A DNA stretch of 64,000 bases from Phellopilus nigrolimitatus (taxonomy: Eukaryota; Basidiomycota; Agaricomycetes; Hymenochaetales; Hymenochaetaceae), in NCBI GenBank assembly GCA_021029095.1, contig JAJOHG010000015.1, positions 558,001 to 622,000 of the forward strand. The letters run 5' to 3'. Position numbers and translations under genes: made by a program. Below the pieces are notes generated by a model. That model was given only the letters and a program-made list of their open reading frames with translations. It made no database searches and was not told the DNA's origin. Shown in pieces: positions 32,798-43,224 of the stretch (position 1 is the first letter of the stretch; each line of letters starts with the position of its first letter).

Positions 32798-35774
32798 CTA
32801 TATAACCCAACGCCACTTCTTTCGAGCCCCCTCGTCTACCTTCTTGAGCGCACTCTTGAGCAAAACCATGTCCAAACTCCAGTCGACCTTCTCCTTCTCC
32901 GCATCTGCATAAAACTGCTTGATTAGACGCGCCGAGTCGCCCATATTTGCACTCGTAACCCATTCGCATCTTGACATAGAATAGCTAAACGAAGATAAGA
33001 AATTAGGCTTCTCAGATGACTTCCAGCTAAGTTTGCGGGTACTCACCCTTGCCATTTGATTAGCCAAAGGTATACTGTGTCGCCCGATACAGGATCCGGA
33101 AGCGTCGAATACGCTCTTCCCAGAATCTTCTCGACAACGAAAAAGTCCTTGATTTCATCAGATGCTTTTCCAGGCCAGTCACAATCTGGCCTGCGACAAA
33201 TAGTGCTCGCGATATTCTTGTTGTGGAGCGCTAGTGTTAACATGAGTAAACACTTGCTTACTTTCGGAAATAATAAGAACTTACAATTATCGCTATTATT
33301 ATTAAAGTGATTGAGATGTGAAGAGAAATATGGGATGATTTTCTTCGTAAACAAATGCTCAAGACAGTACTATAAAACTCACATTAGAGTACATGGCGCG
33401 CAAATGAATGTTTCCCCTTCATTAAGCCGGATATCATCGTGCTTGACTCCGACGCATCGGAAGTGATAGTATGAGTCGCAGCTATAGAATTTCTTAGTTA
33501 GTAAAAAGCAGCCACACTTCGAAGGTAACTGTACCCGTCGCATTGGATAAACTTAAATAGGCGATAAGTGTCAGCATTATGTAGATGAAATGAAGAGTAT
33601 TCATTACCTGTCTGTCGAAAACCTCGTCCACGGCTGTTTTTGCAGGCCACTCGCAAGACGCCAGCATTTCGGCCGCATGCAAGGGTACATTCCCAGTGTT
33701 GACCGATTTTCGAGGCCGACCTTGCTTTTTCAGGCTCTTTGAGCTGCCTGAACCACTTGCAACGACTCCGGTATCAAGAGAACGTTTGCTCTGCTTCTGC
33801 AAATCCCTGTCCATAAAAGATTCAAGGGCCTCTCCAACACTAAAACTCTGATTTTGAGTGCTCGGTACTCCGAGCTTAATACGCGGCTTTGACGAAGAAG
33901 CCACAGCATCTGATTTTGTCAGACTGGCCTTTGGCCTGGCGCGGAAGCACGGGCCTTTGAGTTTGTACAGGTGTCTGTTAAGCGATTCAATATGAGCATA
34001 AGCACGGCCACATCCCGTATTCGGACACTTGAACTTCTGGTGGACGACAATGTTATGCTTGAGCACTGGAACCTCCGTAGGCTCGGTAGTACAGTTGACG
34101 AGACTACCAAGTGGCACGGCAGGAGATGATGAATTAGAATCAAGCCCCGAATCTGAACGACTGCCGTTCAAAGCTATTTCTTGTCCGTCGCCACTCTCAT
34201 CGTCATCGTCGTTGTCGTTATCCTCTTCCTCCTCTGCTTCATCCAAGGGAGTAAGCGGCGATGGAGGGAGGGAGGGGTCGAGGGTCTGACTTAAATCTCC
34301 TGTCTCTATACGAAGAGACGCCGCTTCCTTGAACTTTTTCGGTTCGGTATTGGCGGCCCACTGGTCCTCCGCTTTTCTTTTCATGGGATGATCGGCTGGA
34401 GGTGAAACAGACTTCTCGACAGACGGGGGAGGGGATATGAGCTGTGTGGTTAGATTCCCTTTGTTGCTCGAGAATGGGCTATTTACAAGCGTAGTCGCCG
34501 TAATATTCCCAGAGGATGGACCATCCTCATGTCGCGTATCATCAAGCTCACTGAAATCGAGAACCGGCGAGAAGGACTCGAGACCCGCAGAAGAGCTAAG
34601 TGCTGTTTGCATGGAATCCACGTTCGCTTGAACAGATGCTGTGTCAAAACAAGTAAACGAGAGGTATCAAGAACTCACTAGGGACAAAGTCCTCTTTGGC
34701 CTTCGAAGCAACGGATGTTAATGGACGATCCACAATCGCATCTGTGTCAAGCCCAAAAGATTAGAAGGTAGCTTTAAATAAATACATATACCTCCTTGAT
34801 ACCCACTTTTTGTCCTCGGGAATGAAGCGGCATGAATCGAGATACGACGCGCCATCACATCGTCGTCCACGTTGCTCGTTTCAGCGTCACCTTATAAGTA
34901 TTGTGAGCATATCGAAATTTACCAAAAAAGACTATGAATTCTTACGAAGCGCACTCGTAAGTACATTTAACTTGCTTGAGATCGCGTGCGTACGTCGACA
35001 TTGGCTCTTGAAGGCTCGATCGATGCGTGAATATGCCAGGTCAATATATCCAACTAGGCATTGGGTGCCTTCCCGTGCCTCATCGCGCGAATCATGAACA
35101 ACTTTTCCAAGCTGATTGAGCATCTCGTTGTACTGGGCAAACTGCTTTGTTGTCTGCGATATGAGCTCGGCTATAGCCCTTTCAAGAGCCCTGTCCGAAG
35201 AGACCAGAATAGCTAATGTAGACGAGACCGAAGAGACTCGATCCTCGAGAGAACACAAACGTACTTCGACAGAATTGATGGTGTCCTGGAGTTGGCGAAG
35301 AGATATATTGTGTGTCGATACATCGTCGAAGCGCGAAGAGAGCGTAGATAGAGGCGCATCTGAGACGCTGCTATCCTTTTCCTTCTCTTGTTCCGCTAAA
35401 GCTGCTTTCACACCGTCTGTGACCGCACCCGTTATTGCATCTCTCAGGTCGTCACCAAACGAGTCCAGACGACTGGCGACACGCTGCTCGCGCACGAACT
35501 CCGCACTTTCAATCCTTGCCAGTTTCTCCCCAACGCCGCGCTCGAACATCTGGAGACGCTCCTGGAGACCACCGATGGTACTGTTGTTAAATTTGCTGAG
35601 GAATAGGGCGAAGTCGTTCAAGCGTGCCTCCATGCGTTGCTCTTGCGCTACGAGCTGCTTGTCGACTTCCTGGGATTGCACAGAAACAGCTGCGCGTTGC
35701 GCGATAGGCGCGAGCAAAGGAGCGTTTACTCGTGATGGAAGACCCGATGCCGATGGGAGAGACGGGGACGACAT
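32798..35774 (-). CDS. Coiled-coil, C2H2, PHD-like and chromodomain protein
   Basis: Eight exons: 35774-34946, 34890-34792, 34741-34679, 34638-33608, 33551-33535 (17 bases), 33481-33383, 33190-33047 and 32984-32798, giving 822 residues. About residues 60-270 form a long coiled coil (QLVAQEQRMEARLNDFALF, SLRQLQDTINSVEVRL). Next is an acidic, S-rich stretch, then a C2H2-like finger at about 531-558 (CPNTGCGRAYAHIESLNRHL). A PHD-like segment at 674-715 reads FIQCDGCDSYYHFRCVGV ending in ICAPC. A chromodomain at about 724-775 has DFFVVEKILGRAY, LWLIKWQGY and CEWVTS. Chromodomains bind methylated histone tails, so a chromatin role is likely. The PHD lacks the usual first C-x2-C pair. I do not recognise a named orthologue. 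The start MSSPSLPSAS is chosen because upstream residues in the frame look like leader sequence. Confidence 0.82.
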
Positions 35775-36911
35775 GAGGAGATGAAAATCCGCAAGATCGC
35801 AGATGTGAACTCGCGACGGAGCGTAATTAGCGTGTCCGTGTATGGTAGACATACGCGCCTGCTTGACACAACATGCATAAACAGAAAGAAGTATCACTAT
35901 GCTAAGGTAAGAAATTGACGGTCGCAAATGACCACGCGGAAGTCTTGTGATAAATAATTAATCTCTATAGCAGATTCGGAGGCAATGGAGAAGAAATCCA
36001 ATTGTGCACTGTCATGAAGTATTTGACTTTATAAGAGATTTGCAAGTAATCTCAAACAGCTTGGGTGATCGGTATGGCTTGGGACCTGATGAACGCACAC
36101 TAGCCTCTGTGACCAGCCTCTGTAGGACGATAACCCAGCCAGAAAAAACAAGACGACATCGAAGAAAGCCAGTAAGAGAGGAAAACACCCGTATGATTTT
36201 CTATTGATCGCGTACACCTTCAGCAAGTTTCCATGTGGCTGATTCGCGTTGGCCTCCTTGTTCTCCTGTAGCTCTATATGCCCTCCAGACTCGGCGAATT
36301 TTTTTCGCTGTGGAGGTAGTTTAAACTCGGGCATGGAGGCGCAGAGCCCACCGCCGGTTTGGAAAATCTGCAGCCTTTTCGTTTCCATGTCACCTTAGTG
36401 ATTCGAGATCTCCCTCGTCATTGGTTTCTTCGCCGGACCTGATGTGTGGTACTGTGTGCCGCAGATGAGTCAGGACGAGCAGCCGACACAAAGCAAGAGG
36501 TTTACATACAGTAAAAGATGGAATTTCTCGTACCAGTTGAGATGGTTTAATCTTGTCGGAACCATGCACCGTCCTTTTTCACCGTCGTATCAATTTCAAA
36601 GAAGTCCTGTATAAGACCTCCCTCCAATTGAGTTGCACTTGCTCGATTCCTGATAATGTAAGGGTGTAGGTCGAAGTGCCAGAAATGTAGTAGCTTCAGA
36701 CAAGCGACTTATCTAAATGCTAGCGCACGGCATCGCGCCTCACTGTCATAGTGAAACAATCCTAAGAGATGACAGAATGAAAGCTTTCCTGAGATTTCTG
36801 TAGCTCTCAGATTGGAAGGTTTAGCTTTTAGTAAATGGAACGAGGTACTTAACGCATCGACAAGCGCAACGCTTCCTTCCTTCTGCTAATTTCTGGCTAT
36901 CTCGAAGCAGG
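35775..36911. other. Intergenic between chromodomain gene promoter and the TIR element
   Basis: About 1.1 kb. A 119-codon minus-strand frame at 36029-36388 begins METKRLQIFQTGG and could be a lineage-specific exon, but I find no family or splice support. The rest shows nothing. Confidence 0.4.
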
Positions 36912-37140
36912 TGTCGGAAAAATCCTGTTTGACGTAATTGATATCCAGCTTTGTAATACTATTACAATTCCTTTTCGTAGATTGTAGTCCCATCTAAATT
37001 TGGTAGGACGTTACAAACGCATTGTAATCGTGCCGGTTAATTATAATTCTATTGTAATTACGCCGGTTGAATATAGTTCTGTTGTAGTCATTATAATTCT
37101 ATTGTAAAACTACTATGATCTGCCTGACCCGCTCTACAGC

Positions 37141-39560
37141 GAAGCTTGCTGCACAATGGACGTGCTGTCGCGTCCGCATTCCTCACCCACATCAACGACA
37201 CTAGGAAAATGTGAGATCCTCATTGACCTCATCACCCACATTTACGCTGACCTCCACTTTGCCTGTCTCGAGATCAACCCGCTCATCGCCCTCGATGACG
37301 AGAACGGTGCTGAACCCATTGTTCAGTTTCTCGACATGGCCGTGAAGCTCGACCAGACTTCCGAGAGCATCTGCGGCCATAAGTGGGCTATTGCTCACGA
37401 CGTGAGTGTCACCGCCCCGACTCAAGGCTCGTCTACGACCAAAGTGTCATTGGTGCCGACAGAGGCCCGCCGATGGTCTGGCCCGCCCCCTTCGGTAGAC
37501 AGCTCACCAAAGAAGAGGCCTACATCCGGAAGCTCGATGGCTCGACTGGTGCTTCTCTTAAGTTGACTGTTCTCAACCCGGAGGGCCGCGTTTGGGCATG
37601 GTTTCTGGTTAGTTTCGCAATTAAATGTCTAATGAGGTTTAAAGCGTCTAATTCAAACTTTAGGTGGAGGTGCCTCCGTTGTCTACTCTGATGCCATTGC
37701 TGCACACGGCTTTTCACATGAACTCGCTAGCTACGGCGAATACTCTGGCACTTTGACTGAGGGCCACGAGTACGTGAAGACAATTATTGCACGGCTCGCC
37801 CAAGCCCGATGGCAAGATCCTCATCATTGGTGGTGGTATTGCCAACTTTACGCTTGTTGCCTTATTTTTAAGGGTATCATTTGCGCTTTGAAAGAATACA
37901 AGGCCGGCCTCCGAGTCATTGCGCACAGTGTCAAGATCTTCGTCCATCGCAGCGGTCCGAACTACCAGGAAGGATTTAAGGCGATGCACTTCCTCGGCAA
38001 GTCTCTTGGCGTGCGTACAGCCCGTACACTCACATCACCGAGATTGTCCCCATTGCACTTGGCATCAAGTCAGCCCGCAAATCAGGTGTGAACTCCGCAC
38101 GTTCGATCCCGCCGTCTGCGCCTGGCTCGCCTCCTCCCGGCAAGGTCATCGGGGGTGTGCCTCTGATGAGGCCTCGATTGGCACGATATACGCGTCCTGG
38201 GAGTGCACGCGGGCTGGAGACCAGATTGTGCATTTCTCGGATGGCAAGAAGGGATCAACGGCCCATGGTTCTGTCCCTTCGACGCAAAGACGCGCAGTCT
38301 TGTCTATGGTCTCCAGCCCCGCGCGACTCAGGGCATGCTTGACTTTGACTATTCATGTGGCCGTGACACGCCCTCGGTTGCGGCGATGATCTATCCCTTC
38401 AGCGGCCATCACATCCAGAAGTTCTACTGGGGAACGAAAGCGGCACTCCTGCTGGTGTACACATCTGTCGAGGAGGCTGTGAAGAAGCACCCGGATGCGG
38501 ATGTTTTCGTTAACTTCGCACCAAGCCGCAGTGTCTACAGTAGCACACTTGACATCATGCGTTTCTCGAGTCAAATCAAGAAGGTCGCTATTATTGCTGA
38601 GGGTGTGCCGGAGAGGCACGCGCGCGAGATTCTGCACCTTGCGAAAGAAGAGGATATCCTCATCGTTGATCCCACTACTGTTGGTGGTATCAAGGCCGGA
38701 TGCTTCAAGGTCTGTAACTCTGGAGGGTACGTCTTCATCTTGTTATTTCAATAATATTTGTTGATTTTCGGCTTTTCTGTTCAGTATGATGGACAACATC
38801 ATCGCGTCAAAGTTGTACCGTGCAGGCTCCGTCGGCTACGTCTCTAAATCCGGAGGTATGTTCAACGAGCTCAACAACATCCTTTTGCTCGTCACGAACA
38901 GCACCTACGAGGGTATCGCAATTGGCGGGGACCGTTACCCTGGTTCAACTTTTATTGACCACCTTCTGCGCTATGAGGCCGACCCCGATTGCAAGATGCT
39001 CGTCCTTCTTGGAGAGGTTGGCGGTATCGAGGAGTACCGCGTGATCGACGCCGTTAAGTTGGGCAAGGTCCGCAAGCCCATCATTGCATGGGCTATTGGT
39101 ACGTGCGCGAAGATGTTCGCAACAGAGGTGCAGTTCAGGCGCGCGGGCTCGATGGCGAACTTGCTTATGGAGACGGTGGACACGAAGAACGCGGCGATGA
39201 AAGCCGCCCGCATTGTCGTTCCTGAGACGTTCGAGGACCTGCCGGACGTGCTCCGCGAGACGTACAACGTACTCGTGGCGAGAGGTGCAGTCCGCCCGAA
39301 GCTGGAGCGCAAGCCGCCTGTCATCCCAATGGACTACAAGTGGGCGCAAGAGCTTGGGCTCGTCCGCAAACCTGCTGCGCTCATCTCGATGATCTCGGAC
39401 GAGCGTGGCCATGAGCTGCTCTACGCGGGTACGCGCATCACAGTTGAGTCCAAGGAGGATATCGGCCTCGGTGGTGTCGTCAGTTCACTCTGGTTCAAAC
39501 GCCGCCTCATGGCTCCTCGTCCTCCGTCGACTTCGGGCTTGAAATGTGTTCATCTGTGTG
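37141..39560 (+). pseudogene. ATP-citrate lyase pseudogene fragment
   Basis: The parent enzyme makes cytosolic acetyl-CoA from citrate. The copy starts inside the ATP-grasp half (AFLTHINDTRK, LHFACLEINPLIALDDENG) and continues through [32 protein letters not shown] and MLDFDYSCGRDTPSVAAMIY. It then runs into the CoA-ligase half (DNIIASKLYRAGSVGYVSKS, IAWAIGTCAKMFATEVQF). It stops near LWFKRRL, before the citrate-synthase-like C-terminal domain. The N-terminal 250 or so residues are also missing. Frameshifts occur near 37206, 37420, 37600 and repeatedly in 37760-38200. The active-site segment reads QFRRAGSMAN where the enzyme has G-H before AGSMAN, so the phosphorylated histidine is lost. Two introns are retained at the DNA level (near 37609 and at 38730-38784), so the copy did not come through mRNA. 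Having both halves in one gene matches the basidiomycete form. Confidence 0.88.
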
Positions 39561-39862
39561 GGTGCCTGTTCCGCAGGTATGCACGGTGTTTACTCTTTTA
39601 CTCAATATTGTATAATAAATCAAATGTAACTAAACTAAAACAAAATGTAAAGTGCCCCAAAGCTTACCCTCCATACCCATCCAGAGACCCGGGACCCGCC
39701 TGACCCGGCCCACGGTCCAAGTCATACTCAAGTTTGAGTCTGATTTTTGATAATTTCATACCGATGCAAATGGGTCCGGGTCTACTACGGATCGATTATA
39801 CCTTAGCTTTTTTCTTCAGAATGGGTCATATTATTATATAATGAACGAGGATTGTGTATAAA

Positions 39863-39945
39863 GGCTCTCTGGCAGAGTGGTTTTAATGTGTAAATTATGT
39901 AATATGTGTTCTTAAGTACTGTAGGTCCTGTGTTCGAACCATGAA
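39863..39945 (+). repeat. tRNA-like sequence, possibly a SINE head
   Basis: TGGCAGAGTGG at 39870-39880 matches the RNA polymerase III A box, and GTTCGAACC at 39932-39940 matches the B box, with the spacing of a long-variable-arm (Leu/Ser type) tRNA. The acceptor stem does not pair and no clear anticodon arm forms, so it is not a working tRNA gene. An AT-rich tail (AATAATAATTG) follows, as in tRNA-derived SINEs. It sits inside the TIR-bounded unit. Confidence 0.45.
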
Positions 39946-40232
39946 TAATAATTGTAAAAATGGTAGATTATGTACTGCCCCAACAGTAAAGTAATAAACT
40001 CGTGGCGAATAAAGCCGGTAACGTTAAAGAAATGTTTATTTTGTTGTTATAGCACGTAGTCGGTAATTTGATTATAATCATTGTTGTAAGCCAATTACAA
40101 TTGAAATTGTAACTGCATTACAATGTTTCGCTATGTCATTACAAAGTATCTCTATAATTATAATTGGGCTTCTAAGTTAAGGCATTATAATGAATTATAA
40201 TCCATTGCAATTCACTCCGGATTTTTCCGACA

Positions 40233-40789
40233 GGGAAGGTGTATTAAATAGCTACCACGCCACGATCGTTCAGAAGCACTGCCGAATAGCAAATGGTTCC
40301 AAGTCAAAGCATTCCGAGATTAGGAATAAGACATAGTCAGAGGCAAAAGCGTGCCAAAGTTTTCGGAACCGTCAAAACCAGATTTGAGCGCTGAGCTTTG
40401 GTAAGCAATTAATGGGATGAGCCAAAGCTGAACACGTGACTTTCTGCGATAAGCAACATATGCCGCTGCGATCTTGAAGAACCAATTATGTAAAAATACA
40501 GAAACTTGAGGTCGTTCAGCAGCGGCCGTCGTTCAGATAAGTACCGCGACTGGGATTGTGACGGTGAGATCCCGCCCCTCAACTTAGGCGGTAGCTCAAC
40601 AAAGCTTACATCACGTATTGAGTCAGCGGCTTTGCTCATCGTGTGTCCTCGACGTCGTTGCGTCTAGCATGTTCTATGGCCTTTACCAATTTATAGTCGA
40701 GCTTTCATCTTGTACGCAGCACTGCGGAACTGTGTCGGATCTTGGATAATATTTGACAGTCCTCGACGCAAGCAAGCAAGTACCAACCC
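40233..40789. other. Promoter-side intergenic of the FYVE-RING gene
   Basis: About 560 bases between the right end of the TIR element and the next start codon. A 76-codon minus-strand frame at 40409-40639 has no recognised family. Confidence 0.45.
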
Positions 40790-42687
40790 ATGGCAGAATC
40801 TTTGGGAGGAATGCCTTTGCTCAGTGGGCCACCGCCTGAGCTTGAATACGACGCACGCGCTGAGATGTCCTGCAGGAGATGCGACAAGGAGTTCATTCGT
40901 ATTTTCACTCCAGGACGGAGGTGTAATCACTGTGGTGTGTGCTGTTGTTCATGTTGAGCTTTACGATTTACGGGACAAACCTTCATCTGTAGGATACTCA
41001 TATTGTCACTCCTGCACGGACTATCAAGCCCTCATGCCTCGCCATGCACCAGGTTCAGGCTATGATCCGTTGCCCGTTTGTGCTTTCTGTATTCAATATC
41101 TTACGAGTATGCGGTCCCTTCACGACGCCGCCACATAAGTACCATTGCGCTCATCACCTGCATGTCTAGTTACGGCCGGAGGGAAGAGCTATTTACGATC
41201 GCAGTCTCTAGCGAAACTGAAGAACTACATGCAAGCATATAACTTGCGGATGGGTGCAGAGGTGTTGGAGAAGGACGACGTGATCAATGCCATCGTCGCT
41301 GCTCGGGTGCGTTTGTTTCCAGGTAGTATCTTCCCTCCGCCTTTTAACCGTCATACCGAAGAATTCGAATGGCTGTTTACCACGGATAAATGAGAATTAT
41401 TACAGGAAGTATACAGTACCTAATGGACAGACAGAACGTCCTCGCGGCCTGTTTTCGAACCGAGAGAGGACACGAACCGCTCCCCGTCAGAATTTAGATC
41501 CGCGAGCACCTTGGACGCGGACCGATAACTTTGCCCGTCCCGATCTGCAATCTGGTCAACCGCGGCCACCTCAAGGACAACGTCCGCGGCAACAACAGTC
41601 CTCCCAAACAGAGACTCAAAACCATTATGCTGCGCCTCCTGGACCACCACCACCTTATACCCCGTATAATCCATCTCAGCGAACTTCAACACCTGATTAC
41701 TCTGCAGCCAGAACTGGGACCGACAGGCAGCGTCAATCTGAACGTGGTACTGATACTGCTCGTGAAACGCCGCGTAGCGCCCCTCGAAGTCGCACAACAT
41801 CAACGTCAAATCTCAATGCGAACGCAGACTCAAGCGCCCGTTCGGCTTCGTCGTCCAGTAACACTACTCGCTCGCAGCCCTCGCCGCCAGAACCCTCACT
41901 AGATGAATTGCTCGCAATGCAGGATACGGCCATCGCCGCGCTCAGCGTGGGCAACCTGAAGGCGGTACTTGCGCGTAACCACGTCCCCTCTGGCCATGTA
42001 CTGGAGAAGAGTGAACTCGTCGCGCGTGTGTCTGTGCTGGTTGCGACAGAACGCCGGGAACGTGCCCGCATGGAAGCGGTGCACGAGCGTGAGGAGTGGG
42101 AGGCGCAAGAGCGCGAATGGGCTGCACGCGAAAGGGAACGCTTGGTAAGGGAGAGGGAACGAGAAGCTAGGGAGAGGGAGGCACGTGAAAGAGGGGAACG
42201 GGAGCACAGGCGCCGCAGGGAGGCGTACCGCGCAACGGTAGAGAGCGCAAGCGAGAGCGACGGGGACGGCGATGACACCCACGAGCCTGCTCCCAGACCA
42301 GAATCGGCGCCGGAGCAAACACACTCAAGGCATTCCCGTCCTCCTTCCTCTCCGTCACCTGATGTGTACGAAAATATACCACGTCCTACAAGCACTAGTC
42401 AGCCCGATCCGCCTATACAGCCGCGCCCGGAGCGCAGTGGGCTTTGTGTCGTGTGCCAAGACGAGGAAGCAAACATGGTCATTATTGATTGCGGGTGAGC
42501 TTTTTATCTACACTCAACCTATTTATTCTGTTTCTAGTGTTCACGCTTTCCCTACTAAAAAATCGGCAGTCATCTTGCTCTATGCCGCGCGTGCGCCGAC
42601 CTTATCTGGTCATCCTCTCGTGAATGTCCGCTGTGTCGGACACGGATTGTCACTGAGTCTCGTCTGCTTCGCGTTTTCAGGACGTAG
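40790..42687 (+). CDS. FYVE-like and RING domain E3 ubiquitin ligase candidate
   Basis: Exons 40790-40934, 40993-41106, 41170-41306, 41362-42494 and 42570-42687 give 548 residues. An N-terminal FYVE-type zinc finger at about 18-85 has MSCRRCDKEF, PGRRCNHCGYSYCHSCT and PLPVCAFCIQYL. Next is a helical SAP-like segment (SLAKLKNYMQAYNLRM, LEKDDVINAIVAAR), then NGCLPRINENYYRKYTVP. A long P/S/R-rich region contains a second SAP-like motif (VGNLKAVLARNHVPSGHVLE) and an E/R-rich helix. The C-terminal C3HC4 RING lies at about 505-545 (LCVVCQDEEANMVIIDCGH, CRACADLI, CPLCRTRI). This order resembles animal rififylin/CARP ligases and fungal Pib1-type proteins that ubiquitinate endosomal cargo. The FYVE finger here lacks an obvious R+HHC+ signature, so phosphoinositide binding is uncertain. 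The ATG at 40790 is in frame seven codons upstream of a second one and is preferred as the first. Confidence 0.87.
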
Positions 42688-43163
42688 GATCCTTCGAGAT
42701 AATGTCATTGGTCGGGCTCATTGATCAGGTGGTCTGGAACTTTCATTTACTGGGTTTCTTTTACTCACCTCGTAAGAAGCTAGCTCGCACTTTCCGCAAA
42801 TGTATATTTGGATTGCCACGCTTTTCTTCCTTTTCTTTTCTTTTTGTAGTGCATCTGGAGAGTATCGATGTCACCGAGTACATTGAAGTTGCTTGCTTGT
42901 ATCTACAGTTACACGACCAATCACGCCATTGCAAATTTAAGGGATATCGAAGGCTTATATTACCGTCGATTTTGCAGACCTCTCTAATTACACATAACAG
43001 TGACACTATAACCAGAGTAAAAACGAATGAACGCAAACGAATATAATAAGTTCGCAAAAGAAACCAATGATGAAAGAAAGCATGGGCATAGGTGCGAGGA
43101 GAGAGATCAAGGTCAAAGAAAAATACGACGTCATGCACATGAAGGACGGCACTCTAGACATTT

Positions 43164-43197
43164 GGGGGGGGGGGGGGGGATGGGGTAGGGGGAGGGG
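43164..43197. repeat. G16 homopolymer with G-quadruplex-type run
   Basis: Sixteen G in a row (43164-43179) are followed by GGGG, GGGGG and GGGG separated by one to three bases. The tract lies between the stop codons of the convergent FYVE-RING and arrestin genes, on the plus strand, 28 bases past the arrestin stop. Confidence 0.85.
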
Positions 43198-43224
43198 ATA
43201 CCGGAGATCGGTTGCAAACCAAAG

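Larger units (their letters stand above)
36912..40232. mobile_element. Non-autonomous DNA-transposon-like unit carrying an ATP-citrate lyase fragment
   Basis: The two ends are a perfect 14-base inverted repeat, TGTCGGAAAAATCC at 36912-36925 and its complement at 40219-40232. Both subterminal regions (about 36935-37115 and 40060-40215) are rich in short ATTGTAAT/ATTACAAT motifs in both orientations, the kind of array that transposases bind in hAT-like or CACTA-like elements. No transposase frame is present. The interior holds the decayed ATP-citrate lyase copy, a patch of ACCCGGGACCCG-like sequence at 39690-39800 and a tRNA-like segment. I find no convincing target-site duplication (flanks end GAAGCAGG and begin GGGAAGGT), so the boundaries are tentative. 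It lies in the divergent interval between the chromodomain and FYVE-RING genes. Confidence 0.6.

Noticed and set aside
36029..36388. 119-codon minus-strand frame beginning METKRLQ
   Set aside because: No family resemblance and no splice partners; too weak to call a gene, though transcript data could revive it.
37156..39703. Functional ATP-citrate lyase gene
   Set aside because: Both ends of the protein are missing, several frameshifts interrupt it, and the active-site histidine is changed.
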